Source: Nocardioides sp. Root240 (GTDB lineage: Bacteria > Actinomycetota > Actinomycetes > Propionibacteriales > Nocardioidaceae). Taken from it: 64,000 nt of DNA. Shown here in pieces: positions 25,724 to 33,860 of the stretch; within the stretch, counting starts at the first letter, position 1, and each line of letters opens with the position of its first letter. A program made the position numbers and the translations under genes. The stretch covers positions 750,586-814,585 of the forward strand of contig NZ_LMIT01000010.1 in NCBI RefSeq assembly GCF_001428825.1. The letters run 5' to 3'. Below the pieces are notes generated by a model. That model did no database searches and was not told the DNA's origin. It saw only the letters and a list, made by a program, of their open reading frames with translations.

Positions 25724-26593
25724 ATGAGCGACCTGGGTACGACGCTGCGCACGTGGCGTGACCGCATGTCTCCCGCCGCGGCCGGTCTCCCGTCCAGACG
25801 AGCACGCCGTGCAGCCGGCCTGCGACGCGAGGAGCTCGCCGAGCTCGCGGGCGTGTCGGTCGACTATGTCGTGAGGCTGGAACAGGGACGCGCCACGACC
25901 CCGTCGGTGCAGGTGGCCTCGGCGCTGGCCAGGGCCCTGCACCTGAGCGACGAGGAGCGCGACCACCTGTACCGGCTCGCTGGCCTGGCACCGCCGGGCG
26001 CCGAACAGATTTCCCGCCACATCCAGCCGGGCATGCAGCGAGTGCTTCTCCGCCTCGGCGACACAGCGACCGCCGTCTTCGCTGCGGACTGGCAGATGCT
26101 GTGGTGGAACCGAGGATGGGCCGCACTCCTGGGCGACCCCTCGGCGACTCCGCACGCGCTGCGCAACTTCGCGCGTGACACCTTCCCGGCCGAGACCCTC
26201 GGCCAGGGACCCCAGCTCGCCCATTGGCCGGTCACGGCCTTCGACGGCGGGGCCTCCGACGCGGCCGTCGTCTCCGACCTGCGCCGAGCCAGCGGCCGCT
26301 ACCCTCGAGACCGGCAGCTGGCAGCCCTGATTCGCAGCTTGCGGACAACCAACAAGCGCTTCGCTGATCTCTGGGCCGCCGGCGAGGTGAGCCCGCATCG
26401 CGAGGGCCGCAAGGTCGTCGAGCACCCAGCCGTCGGTCCCGTCACGGTTGACTGCGACGTGCTCATCGACGCTGACACGGACCTGAAGATCGTGGCGATG
26501 ACAGCAGCGCCCGACACCGAGGACGAGTCGAAGTTCCGCCTCGCCCTGCTGTCCGGCGTCCACGCCCCTGCGCGGAAGACGAGCGCGCACTGA
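25724..26593 (+). CDS. XRE-family regulator with MmyB-like ligand-binding domain
   Basis: A 289-residue regulator. Residues ~5-80 form a helix-turn-helix (R-R-E-E-L-A-E-L-A-G-V-S, then Y-V-V-R-L-E-Q-G). The rest matches the MmyB-like ligand-binding domain (W-W-N-R-G-W-A-A-L-L). Members of this family are commonly divergent from an SDR or other oxidoreductase that they control. Here the divergent SDR and quinone-oxidoreductase genes are the likely targets. Confidence 0.88.
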   Translation: MSDLGTTLRTWRDRMSPAAAGLPSRRARRAAGLRREELAELAGVSVDYVVRLEQGRATTPSVQVASALARALHLSDEERDHLYRLAGLAPPGAEQISRHIQPGMQRVLLRLGDTATAVFAADWQMLWWNRGWAALLGDPSATPHALRNFARDTFPAETLGQGPQLAHWPVTAFDGGASDAAVVSDLRRASGRYPRDRQLAALIRSLRTTNKRFADLWAAGEVSPHREGRKVVEHPAVGPVTVDCDVLIDADTDLKIVAMTAAPDTEDESKFRLALLSGVHAPARKTSAH

Positions 26594-26685
26594 CGTCGCG
26601 GTGACGGGTCGACCACCCGACGAGCACATACGCAGGTGGAAGTCAGAGACCTGCTCGCGAACGCATTCGCCATCGAAGGAAGACC

Positions 26686-26775
26686 ATGACCAGGCACGCA
26701 TCAACGACATCTCCCGACACCCTCAAAGCTTTCACCGCCGAGATCCGAGACACTGGCGGAACGATCGCCCGCTGA
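26686..26775 (+). CDS. Possible 29-residue small protein
   Basis: ATG at 26686 has GAAGGAAG a few bases upstream and runs 29 codons to TGA. The peptide is polar, with no signal sequence or recognised motif. It ends two bases before the 3' end of the SnoaL-like gene on the other strand. It could be a genuine small protein, the start of a gene lost by deletion, or chance. Confidence 0.25.
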   Translation: MTRHASTTSPDTLKAFTAEIRDTGGTIAR

Positions 26776-26776
26776 C

Positions 26777-27244
26777 TCAGTCAGTGGAATTCTCGACGGG
26801 GGAAGGCAGCGGTGACGTGTGCTCGTGGATGACCCTCCAATCGTCCCCGGCTCGGCCCCACACCAAGGTCTCTCGCATGCGGTACTCAAACCTCTCGCCG
26901 TTGCGGAGGTTGCCGACGTTGCGCAGAATGACGATGGTGACGGCCAGACCGCCGGAAGGATCGCGTAGCACGACGACGTCCTCAACGATGTCGGACAGGC
27001 TTTCAACCTCCTCGTCCAACCAGGTGCGGGCCGCCGCCGCGTAGGCGTCGTAGCCAGGTGCAGCAACCGGCGAACCGTCCCAGATCCGCACGCGCTGGTC
27101 ACGGGAATACCAGCTCGCGCCGGCATCGAACCCGCGTTCGAAGTCGACCAGGAATCGCCGTACCTTGGACTCGAAGGTTGCCGCGTCCTCGGCCGTGACC
27201 ACCGGGTACACCGTGAGGGGCTTCACCCCAGCTGCTTCAGACAT
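26777..27244 (-). CDS. SnoaL-like / NTF2-fold protein
   Basis: A 155-residue protein with the pattern of a nuclear transport factor 2-like domain: helical N-terminus, R-R-F-L-V-D-F-E-R-G, then alternating strands ending V-W-G-R-A-G-D-D-W-R-V-I-H-E-H-T-S. The end resembles DUF4440/SnoaL-like small-molecule-binding proteins. Function is unknown. Start is either of two adjacent ATGs (27247 or 27244). It lies 133 bases downstream of the TetR gene on the same strand. Confidence 0.75.
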   Translation of the reverse strand: MSEAAGVKPLTVYPVVTAEDAATFESKVRRFLVDFERGFDAGASWYSRDQRVRIWDGSPVAAPGYDAYAAAARTWLDEEVESLSDIVEDVVVLRDPSGGLAVTIVILRNVGNLRNGERFEYRMRETLVWGRAGDDWRVIHEHTSPLPSPVENSTD

Positions 27245-27377
27245 CATCCTGCCCTTTCAACGACAGTCGGCGGCGCATCATCGGACGAGCCATCTACTCG
27301 TGGTCACAGCGACCCATGGCTCGACGAGAGCTCCCGGCGCTATCGAGCCCGACGGGCACCGGTCAGCTCGCATTGCC

Positions 27378-27971
27378 TTAGCCATCGTTGAGCCCCTCGG
27401 CTTGGAAGGGGTGATCGGGCCCAGCGAGCGCAACGATGGCTTCGTAGGGCCGGCGCACTGTTGCTTCGTCGAGCGAAGTGTCGGGGTGCGCCAAGCGGTG
27501 ACTCCACCAGCCCCACAGCAGGGCGTTGATGGCGAGCGCGATGCTGGTGGGGACCACGGGCTGAAGCATCGCGAGCGCGTCGTCCTCGACCGCCTGGAGC
27601 ACCGCCGCCACCTTGGGGTCCCGAGCGCCGTAGTGACGGATCTCCTCGTAGAGCCGGATATCGGTGAGACTCGGGCTCGTCGAGCCGATCGTGGCGTCAA
27701 CGAGTGCATCGACGACGTCGGCGGGGGTCCGGGCGCCGCGGAGCGGGGCTGCATACCGGGGTTCGAGATCGCTGCGGGTCGAGTCCAACGCGCTCAGGAT
27801 GAGGCCCTCGAGGGTGGGGAAGTAGTACGTCATCGACCCCAGCGGGACCTCGGCATGCGCTGCGACGCCCCGATACGAGACAGCGCTGATCCCGTCGGTC
27901 CTGATCACGTCGAGCGTGGCTTCAAGGATCCGCGAGCGACGTCCTGGGTCGTTCGGCTTCCCGCGGCGCAT
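27378..27971 (-). CDS. TetR-family transcriptional regulator
   Basis: A 197-residue regulator. The N-terminal helix-turn-helix (about residues 12-58; G-V-A-A-H-A-E-V-P-L-G-S-M-T-Y-Y-F-P) is classical TetR. The ligand domain has no recognisable specificity. It is divergent from the YjbR-like/carboxylesterase operon, and the 95-base gap holds two tandem palindromes (27993-28034), the likely operators for this protein. Confidence 0.88.
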   Translation of the reverse strand: MRRGKPNDPGRRSRILEATLDVIRTDGISAVSYRGVAAHAEVPLGSMTYYFPTLEGLILSALDSTRSDLEPRYAAPLRGARTPADVVDALVDATIGSTSPSLTDIRLYEEIRHYGARDPKVAAVLQAVEDDALAMLQPVVPTSIALAINALLWGWWSHRLAHPDTSLDEATVRRPYEAIVALAGPDHPFQAEGLNDG

Positions 27972-27992
27972 GGCCCTCCTCTGTCAGTCCAG

Positions 27993-28034
27993 GTGTGTAC
28001 CATCGTACGCACTAGTGTGTACCGTCGTACGCAC
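27993..28034. promoter_or_regulatory. Two tandem 20-bp palindromic operators
   Basis: Two near-identical sites, 27993-28012 and 28015-28034, each read GTGTGTACC[A/G]TCGTACGCAC. Each is an imperfect palindrome, and the starts are 22 bases apart, about two helical turns. They lie between the TetR gene and the divergent operon, so occupancy by a TetR dimer on each site could repress both directions. Confidence 0.7.
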
Positions 28035-28066
28035 TGGATTCTAGAGTAGCCCGACGAGGAGATCGC

Positions 28067-28504
28067 GTGAACGGCAACAAGCTGCAGGAGCAGGCTCGCG
28101 AGCGAGCGCAGGAGTTGCCCGGCGCCCGGCTCGAGCACCCGTTCGGTCCGGACTGGGAGGTGTTCAAGGTTCGCGACAAGGTGTTCATGCTGCTGACGGA
28201 CATCACCGGGGAACCCATCGTCATCATCAAGGCGGCGCCGGAGCATGGCGAGGAACTGCGGAAGCAGCACGAGGACATCACCCCCGGCTATCACATGAAC
28301 AAGCAGCACTGGATCACGCTGCATCCCGGCGGTGGTATGCGAAAGGAGCTCGTGGACGAGCTGGTGACCGAGTCATTCCTCCTCGTCGTCGAGGGCCTGC
28401 CACACGCGAAGCGCCCAGTGGACCCGGCGACGTTCGGCAGCGCGGGCACCAACGACACGACCCCCACCGTCACTGACGACACTACGACCTCAGACCACAC
28501 CTGA
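28067..28504 (+). CDS. MmcQ/YjbR family protein
   Basis: A 145-residue protein of the MmcQ/YjbR DNA-binding-like family: an N-terminal helical part, F-K-V-R-D-K-V-F-M-L-L, and the H-M-N-K-Q-H-W-I-T-L core. The last ~25 residues are a Thr/Asp-rich tail. The biochemical role of the family is unsettled. GTG at 28067 has GAGGAG five bases upstream. It is followed after 18 bases by a carboxylesterase gene, so the two form an operon under the TetR operators. Confidence 0.8.
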   Translation: MNGNKLQEQARERAQELPGARLEHPFGPDWEVFKVRDKVFMLLTDITGEPIVIIKAAPEHGEELRKQHEDITPGYHMNKQHWITLHPGGGMRKELVDELVTESFLLVVEGLPHAKRPVDPATFGSAGTNDTTPTVTDDTTTSDHT

Positions 28505-28522
28505 TCCTCGAAAGGACTCTCT

Positions 28523-29959
28523 ATGACCAGCAGCGACGACACCACAGTGCAGGGCGCCGTGCACTCGTGGCTCGGCATCTCGTACGCCACCGCCGACCGC
28601 TTCCACAGCCCGAAAATCGTGCCCTTCGACCCGGACCTGCCCTACGACCAGAAGGGTCTGGCACCGCTCCAGGCCGGCGACACCAGCTGGCTGGAAGCCG
28701 ACAACGGGTTCAGCGAGGACTGCCTGAACCTCAACGTCTGGGCACCCGCCGACGCTGGAGACAAGCCCCTCCCGGTCATCGTGTATGTCTTCGGCGGCGG
28801 GTGGATGCTCGGCGCGAACACACAGACCACCTCCAACGCGTCCGGCCTCGCCGCGACCGGTCGCGCCATCGGCGTCTCCATCAACTACCGTCTGGGCGCG
28901 TTCGGTGCACTGTCCCTCTCCCAGTACGGCGGCGCTCTCGCGCAGGCTACGAACCTCTGCCTGCAAGACATCATCACCGCGCTGCGGTGGGTCAACGAGA
29001 ACATCAGCCACTTCGGCGGCGACCCCAACAACGTCACCGTCACCGGGCACAGTGCCGGCGCGTACTCCACCCTGAGTCTCCTCGGCGCACCCTCCGCAGA
29101 CGGCCTCTACCACCACCTCGCGGCGTTCTCCGGCATGCCGGCACGCCAAGTACCCGCTTGGGGAGCGGAAGAACGCGCCCACGCCGTCCTCACCGCACTC
29201 GGGATCGAGAACGATCCCGAGCAGCTCCTGACCGTTGACGCACACCTGCTCGCCGAGACGATGGCTGCGACGCAGTCCTCAGACCCTGGGGCAGCGCACG
29301 GCGTCGACAACGATCTCGTTGCCATCGTCGACGACCGAACTCAGCCCAACGGCATCCTCACCGATCTTCCCATGCGCGTCCTCGAGTCCGGACGACACAA
29401 GGAGATCGACATCCTGTTCAGCAGCACCACCCACGAGCTCGACTGGTGGGTCCTGCACAAGACCGACGAGTTCGACCCGGGCAGCATCGACGCTTTCGTC
29501 ACGGAGTTCGCCAACCGCAACCGCATCCCACGCAGCCGCGCCCGCAAGATCGTCGCCGCCTACGACGTCAACGGGCGCACACCAGTCCAGGTCCGCGGAG
29601 CCCTGCTCACCGACTTCTCATTCACACTGCCTCAGACCCGCGGAGCGCTCGCCCACGCCGCGGCCGGAGGGAACGCGCACCTGCTCTCCATCGGGCCAGT
29701 CGAGGGCGCACACGCCGTCCACGGCACGGAGATGTACGGCATCGTCGGCCAGACCCGCCCCGGCGCCGGCCACGAGCAGATCGTTCGCGACACGTTCGTC
29801 CGAGACGCGCTGCTCTCCCTCGCCACGAGCGACAACGGCGCACTTTGGAGGCCCGTCGCCACGGCGCCGACCGCCCAAGGGATCGGCGACATGCCGTACG
29901 ACGCCACCGCGCACGCCGAAGATGTACTTGAGACCTTCTCGGGCATCAAACGCCCATAG
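28523..29959 (+). CDS. Type B carboxylesterase
   Basis: A 478-residue carboxylesterase/lipase of the cholinesterase fold. It has E-D-C-L-N-L-N-V-W, the oxyanion-hole motif F-G-G-G-W, the nucleophile in G-H-S-A-G and a probable catalytic histidine in E-G-A-H-A-V-H-G-T-E. No signal peptide is visible, so it is probably intracellular. GAAAGGA six bases or so before the ATG supports the start. It hydrolyses carboxylic esters; the natural substrate is unknown, and the TetR operators suggest induction by it. Confidence 0.88.
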   Translation: MTSSDDTTVQGAVHSWLGISYATADRFHSPKIVPFDPDLPYDQKGLAPLQAGDTSWLEADNGFSEDCLNLNVWAPADAGDKPLPVIVYVFGGGWMLGANTQTTSNASGLAATGRAIGVSINYRLGAFGALSLSQYGGALAQATNLCLQDIITALRWVNENISHFGGDPNNVTVTGHSAGAYSTLSLLGAPSADGLYHHLAAFSGMPARQVPAWGAEERAHAVLTALGIENDPEQLLTVDAHLLAETMAATQSSDPGAAHGVDNDLVAIVDDRTQPNGILTDLPMRVLESGRHKEIDILFSSTTHELDWWVLHKTDEFDPGSIDAFVTEFANRNRIPRSRARKIVAAYDVNGRTPVQVRGALLTDFSFTLPQTRGALAHAAAGGNAHLLSIGPVEGAHAVHGTEMYGIVGQTRPGAGHEQIVRDTFVRDALLSLATSDNGALWRPVATAPTAQGIGDMPYDATAHAEDVLETFSGIKRP

Positions 29960-30627
29960 CCGCACCTTCGGGCTGGGAGCCTTCTGGGTCCCCTCCTGAA
30001 GAACCGGTGCAATCAGCGAGAACCGCAACAGCCGCGTGGAGTCGTTTCGCTAGCGGTTGCCGTCGCCCCTCACAAGCCGAGGCGAGGATACGCAGCGCGG
30101 GCTGGCGGGGGCGTGGGCCGGCAGCGTTCTCCGTGGAGCCGGGGGATCCGGGAGCGCGCGGGCCAAGGCCTCAAGCCGGGGAGCGCTACCAGTGCTCGCG
30201 TTGGGCGTAGGGATTGTCGACTACCACCGGTCGTAGCGCGGCATCCTGGAGATGACGCTCCCGGGCACAAGAATCGGTCAGACACATAGCGGCCGTGAAG
30301 ATCAGCACTCCGAACTGCGTCGAGACGGTGGTCACGGCGAATTGGCCTGCCGTGCCGACCAGCAGCACACGATGGGTCTGCTGCATGAACGCCGTCTGGG
30401 TGCCCCACCTTGGCAAACCAATCCCGTGTCCCTCTCAAGCCCAGGGCGACCAGCGAACTGGCTGCGCGCCCGAGAGCCGTCCAAGCGGCGTGAAGCGGGC
30501 TTGAGGGGCGGCCGCGGGAAACGTGTGGCAAACGTGTCAATCGGCTGAACGGACCCAAGACGTACAAGGCTCTGACGACCATTTCTGCTGGTCGGAGCCA
30601 CTGCCGTCGGAGCCGCCCGTCGTGTTC
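29960..30627. other. Gene-poor stretch before the integrase
   Basis: About 670 bases with no convincing gene on either strand. A minus-strand frame at 30186-30416 has a short hydrophobic stretch but no recognised family and no ribosome binding site. The region sits between the carboxylesterase operon and the tRNA-like end beside the integrase gene and may be debris of lost mobile DNA. Confidence 0.45.
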
Positions 30628-30652
30628 TGCCGCCCGCCGGAATCGAACCGAC
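30628..30652 (-). other. tRNA-3'-end-like fragment (possible attachment site remnant)
   Basis: On the minus strand this reads as a complete T-arm (GTCGG / loop TTCGATT / CCGGC) followed by a seven-base acceptor strand GGGCGGC and A. It immediately follows the integrase stop codon at 30653-30655. A tRNA 3' end adjoining the end of int is the usual layout of attP/attL in integrative elements such as pSAM2. No 5' half of a tRNA precedes it, so it is not a working tRNA gene. Confidence 0.5.
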
Positions 30653-32083
30653 CTAGTCATCTCGGTTCAGGTGCGTGGTTTCTGCTGGAGCGGCGGGTGG
30701 GCCTGCGGTGAGGTCGAGGTAGTCGTTGATGGCGTCGGCAACGACTGCATCGCGGCCGGGCAGGACGTGGGAGTACTCGCGGAGCGTGGTCGAGGGGTCT
30801 GCGTGGCCGAGGCGTTCTTGGGCTTCGAGGATCTTGCCTTGGGAGACGAGGAACGTGGCGACGCTGTGACGTAGACGGTGCAGAGTCGCATCGGGGATAC
30901 CGGCGGCGTCCCGGACTGCCTCGAACCGGTGTCCGAGGACCTCAGATCCGAGTCGACGCCAGTGCCCGGAGTCAGAGCTGAAGACCCACGGTCCCAACAC
31001 ATGCGCTCCGGCGGCACCCATCGGTCCAGCTCCACCAAGCGGGACAGCCGCGCGAGCGACGCGCTCCGCCCAGGTGTCGTGAAGACGGTGCCAGAGGTCA
31101 GCGGTGTCAGCGCCGAGCGTGACCGTTCGAGTGTGGCCGGACTTGGGCGTGGTGAGCTGGCCAGCGGAGACGGCCCGCTGGATGTGCAGCACCCGGCCGG
31201 TCAGGTCGTCGAACCGCAGCGCGACCAGCTCACCACGTCGGGCGCCGCTGTCGGCGGCGAGGCGAACCAGGAGGAGGCACTGTTCGGCGACGCGCAGGCG
31301 CCTCCAGGCCGCGGAACTCTCCGCGGCAGCGGCGTTCACTCGCGCAGCGTCCCGGTTAGCGCTCGCGCCCGGACTGCTCGAACCTTCGCTCGCGAGGCGA
31401 TGGGGGATGTTCGCATGGGCCTCGATGACCCGGAGCTCGGCCGCCAGAAGCAGGGCTCGGACCTCATCGTCGGCCAGAGCTTGGCGGGGTGGGGAGCGGT
31501 GAGGTCCGCGCATCAGCCGCAGCGGGTGGGTGTCGAGGAGACGTTCGTTGTAGGCCCAGGTCAGACATGCACGCAGGACACGGAACCGGGCGGCGACCAC
31601 GGCGTCGGAGGCGCCCGCGTCGCGCCAGTCCGCGAGCCGACAACGGATCTCGTCCGGTGACAGCGCGGCGGCCGGCCGCTCGGCGACGGGGTCACAAGCC
31701 AGCGCACGGGCATTCGAGGTGTACCCGACGTAGGTCGACGGCTTCCAGGGGTGGTCCGCGGCCAGCCAGGCCTGCAGCAGGAAGCCGACGGTGACCCGGT
31801 CCGGTGGCGGGATGATCGGGCGGCCCGTGGCCAGCAGCCGGATCCGGGTGGCGGTGGCATCGGCTTCGGTGCCGTGCACGGTCACCGAGAGGTGCCGGGT
31901 CCGGCCGGTCACCGGGTCGACATCGGCGGGAAGCCGGACCTCCCAGACCCCGGGGCGGCGTTCGCGCTGAGTGCCCTCACCACGAGAGCGGCGGCGGCGG
32001 CGCCGGCGCGCAGGCGCCGAGGCGGCCGTGTCGAGCACCGGCGGCATGTCGAGCGAGCGAGGCGAGGGGAGAACGGCGGTCAT
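30653..32083 (-). CDS. Tyrosine recombinase / phage-type integrase
   Basis: A 476-residue integrase with an SAM-like N-terminal core-binding region and a C-terminal catalytic domain. The conserved residues are visible in order: Arg in G-A-R-R-G-E-L-V-A-L-R, H-R-L-R-H, the L-G-H of L-G-H-A-D-P-S-T-T, and the nucleophilic Tyr in L-R-E-Y-S-H. An insertion of about 45 residues, rich in Ala and Ser, lies before the first catalytic arginine. I took the ATG at 32083 (GGTGAG directly upstream); a TTG at 32119 is weaker. It points away from the tRNA-Arg gene 138 bases to its right. No excisionase or replication gene accompanies it in the window. Confidence 0.88.
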   Translation of the reverse strand: MTAVLPSPRSLDMPPVLDTAASAPARRRRRRRSRGEGTQRERRPGVWEVRLPADVDPVTGRTRHLSVTVHGTEADATATRIRLLATGRPIIPPPDRVTVGFLLQAWLAADHPWKPSTYVGYTSNARALACDPVAERPAAALSPDEIRCRLADWRDAGASDAVVAARFRVLRACLTWAYNERLLDTHPLRLMRGPHRSPPRQALADDEVRALLLAAELRVIEAHANIPHRLASEGSSSPGASANRDAARVNAAAAESSAAWRRLRVAEQCLLLVRLAADSGARRGELVALRFDDLTGRVLHIQRAVSAGQLTTPKSGHTRTVTLGADTADLWHRLHDTWAERVARAAVPLGGAGPMGAAGAHVLGPWVFSSDSGHWRRLGSEVLGHRFEAVRDAAGIPDATLHRLRHSVATFLVSQGKILEAQERLGHADPSTTLREYSHVLPGRDAVVADAINDYLDLTAGPPAAPAETTHLNRDD

Positions 32084-32220
32084 CTCACCACGGTGCGCCT
32101 GACCAGACGGTGCGCTCAACCGCTGACGATGGACTCGTAATGGGATCCGTAATGGGACAACGGGACAGACTCTCCCGGCCCATCACCGGCCAACCCACGT
32201 TTGACCTGCGAAAACTCTTG

Positions 32221-32293
32221 CGCGCCTGTAGGGATTCGAACCCCAAACCTTCTGATCCGTAGTCAGATGCTCTATCCGTTGAGCTACAGGCGC
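32221..32293 (-). tRNA. tRNA-Arg (ACG)
   Basis: A 73-base cloverleaf on the minus strand: acceptor GCGCCTG paired with CAGGCGC, the D-arm region with A-G-C-T-C-A-A-C-G-G, anticodon stem TCTGA/TCAGA with loop CTACGGA (anticodon ACG), and T-arm GGGGTTCGAATCCC. The discriminator base is G and CCA is not encoded. Its 3' end faces the integrase gene. Confidence 0.95.
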
Positions 32294-32344
32294 CCGTCCC
32301 TCATTGCTGAGCGACCGGTCGAGAATAGCCGAGACCGGACCCCG

Positions 32345-33388
32345 ATGCCGAATCAGCGCGGCCTCCCGGTGTGGAAGCATGTCCCCGTGGCGGGTTACCA
32401 GCCGGAGGACCGGGAGCTCTTCGAGCGTGAAGCGACTGGTCTCTACGAGCAGGCGCTCGCCGAGGGCGGGCTCGCTGCCGACGATGCGCGGCTGGCCGAC
32501 GGGGCGCCCTCGCGACGCGGTTTCGACCTGCTCGTGGAGCTCGGGCTGCTGCAGCTCGACAGCGCCCGTACGACGTGGCGGCCGCTCGAGCCGAGCAACG
32601 CGCAGTCGCGGGTGGTCACCCCGCTGGGCAACGAGGGTGCGCGGCTGATCGAGGAGTCGGCGCGCTGGGCGAACGCCTTCGCGGGGCTCAACCAGAGCTG
32701 GCGCCGCTCGCCGGTGGCGTCGGAGTCGGGGCCCTTCCTCTACCTCCACGGCGAGGCCGGTCGGTCCTACCTCACCGCCTTGGTCAGCGACGCCCAGGAG
32801 GAGCTGCTGACGGCGCAGCCGCAGGCCCACCGCAACGCGAAGACCGTCCAGGAGGCGGCGGTGCGCGACGTCGCCGCGCTCAAGCGTGGCCTGGCGATGC
32901 GGACGCTCTACCAGCACAGCGCGCGGCGCCACCCCGCCACGCACCGGTACGTCGCCGAGGTCACCGAGCACGGTGCCGACGTCCGCACCCTCGACGAGTT
33001 CTTCAACCGGCTGATCGTGGTCGACCGGCGGGTCGCGCTGATCCCGGCGGCCGACGACCAGGCGACGGCGGTCGTCGTACGGGAGCCGGCGATCGTGGCC
33101 TACCTGGTCGACGTCTTCGAGCGCGCGTTCGCGCGGGGGCGGCCGTTCGCGACGAGCGAGCAGCGGGTGATGAAGGAGATCGCGTCGGAGCAGCGCTCGA
33201 TGACGATCCGGATGCTGATCGAGGGCCATGCGGACGCGGTGAGCGCCAAGCGGCTCGGCGTCAGCCCGCGCACGTACGCCGGCTACGTGGCCGAGCTCAA
33301 GGACGAGTACGAGGCCGAGACGCGCTTCCAGCTCGGCTACACGATGGGCCAGCTGGGGATCGCCGGCCAGGAGTCGGACGACGCCTGA
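32345..33388 (+). CDS. Helix-turn-helix protein with TrmB/LuxR-like layout
   Basis: A 347-residue cytoplasmic protein. The N-terminal third is a winged-helix-like region (F-D-L-L-V-E-L-G-L-L). The C-terminal ~65 residues resemble a LuxR-type helix-turn-helix (M-L-I-E-G-H-A-D-A-V-S-A-K-R-L-G-V-S-P-R-T). Proteins with this layout are common in streptomycetes and relatives as orphan regulators; no ligand or target is known. The start is uncertain: ATG at 32345 was taken, GTGs at 32372 and 32390 are possible. It begins 51 bases after the tRNA-Arg gene on the other strand. Confidence 0.75.
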   Translation: MPNQRGLPVWKHVPVAGYQPEDRELFEREATGLYEQALAEGGLAADDARLADGAPSRRGFDLLVELGLLQLDSARTTWRPLEPSNAQSRVVTPLGNEGARLIEESARWANAFAGLNQSWRRSPVASESGPFLYLHGEAGRSYLTALVSDAQEELLTAQPQAHRNAKTVQEAAVRDVAALKRGLAMRTLYQHSARRHPATHRYVAEVTEHGADVRTLDEFFNRLIVVDRRVALIPAADDQATAVVVREPAIVAYLVDVFERAFARGRPFATSEQRVMKEIASEQRSMTIRMLIEGHADAVSAKRLGVSPRTYAGYVAELKDEYEAETRFQLGYTMGQLGIAGQESDDA

Positions 33389-33404
33389 AGTCCTCCGAGC
33401 GCGC

Positions 33405-33441
33405 CTGAGCCCCGGTCGACCCGAGGGTCTCCGGGGCTCAG
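33405..33441. terminator. Bidirectional hairpin between convergent genes
   Basis: A perfect 11-bp stem (CTGAGCCCCGG / CCGGGGCTCAG) with a 15-base loop lies between the stop of the regulator gene and the stop of the small secreted-peptide gene. There is no long T-run, as is usual in high-GC actinobacteria. Confidence 0.7.
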
Positions 33442-33453
33442 TGCAGCGTCAGG

Positions 33454-33591
33454 TCAGCGGTCGGCGTGCCGCACCATGATGCGGAACGGCCATCCGGTGT
33501 CGGCCTCGGCCGCGGACGGCAGTGAGACGACACCCAGCGAAGCGATCAGGGCAACGGTCGCGAACGCGATCCGGCGAGCGGCCTTCTTCAT
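33454..33591 (-). CDS. Small secreted peptide (45 residues)
   Basis: ATG at 33591 with AGGAG eight bases upstream encodes 45 residues. A textbook Sec signal peptide begins M-K-K-A-A-R-R, followed by a hydrophobic core of about 16 residues and a likely cleavage site after S-A-A or A-E-A near residue 30. The mature part would be only about 15 residues (D-T-G-W-P-F-R-I-M-V-R-H-A-D-R), basic and aromatic. No family is recognised. It ends at the shared hairpin with the convergent regulator gene. Confidence 0.65.
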   Translation of the reverse strand: MKKAARRIAFATVALIASLGVVSLPSAAEADTGWPFRIMVRHADR

Positions 33592-33730
33592 GTTTCTGTC
33601 TCCTGTCCGCCGGGAGTCTCGGCAGGTTCGGATACACCCTCCAAAGGACTAGCGTGATGCATCCGGACCGCCGTGGCAACCCGTCGGGGGGCATTGTCGC
33701 GACCGGGAAGCGGAGCGCGCGGGAAAAGCG

Positions 33731-33760
33731 AGGATCCGCCCGGCGAACCGGGCGGATCCT
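33731..33760 (-). terminator. Rho-independent terminator of tRNA-Ser(GCT)
   Basis: A perfect 13-bp stem (AGGATCCGCCCGG / CCGGGCGGATCCT) closed by a CGAA tetraloop starts 10 bases past the tRNA 3' end. On the minus strand it is followed by CGCTTTTCCC. Confidence 0.85.
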
Positions 33761-33769
33761 GCGTTGCTG

Positions 33770-33860
33770 CGGAGGCGGAGGGATTTGAACCCTCGATGGG
33801 GTTGTAGCCCCAAACCCGCTTAGCAGGCGGGCGCCATAGACCGGACTAGGCGACGCCTCC
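33770..33860 (-). tRNA. tRNA-Ser (GCT)
   Basis: A 91-base class II tRNA on the minus strand: acceptor GGAGGCG/CGCCTCC, anticodon stem CCCGC/GCGGG with loop CTGCTAA (anticodon GCT), a long variable arm, and T-arm GAGGG-TTCAAAT-CCCTC. The discriminator base is G. Confidence 0.95.

Larger units (their letters stand above)
1..32220. mobile_element. Putative genomic island (right end at tRNA-Arg; left end outside the window)
   Basis: The 3' end of a tRNA-Arg gene faces an integrase gene. Everything to the left is accessory (catabolism, uptake, regulators) and reads as lower in GC than the backbone on the right. This is the usual layout of an island integrated at a tRNA 3' end. I did not find a second copy of the tRNA 3' end on the left, so the other border is beyond the edge, lost, or the island claim is wrong. 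The tRNA-like fragment at 30628-30652 could instead mark a small separate element. Confidence 0.4.

Noticed and set aside
30186..30416. A minus-strand frame with a hydrophobic stretch, possibly part of a lost membrane or transposase gene
   Set aside because: No recognisable family, no start signal, and neighbouring frames give no continuation; kept only as a note in the gap entry.
30653..32293. A complete prophage or conjugative element
   Set aside because: Only the integrase is present; no excisionase, replication, transfer or structural genes are seen in the window.
33405..33760. A SRP RNA or other stable RNA near the tRNA-Ser gene, suggested by two strong hairpins
   Set aside because: The hairpins are explained as terminators of the flanking genes, and no SRP Alu or GNAR tetraloop pattern was found.
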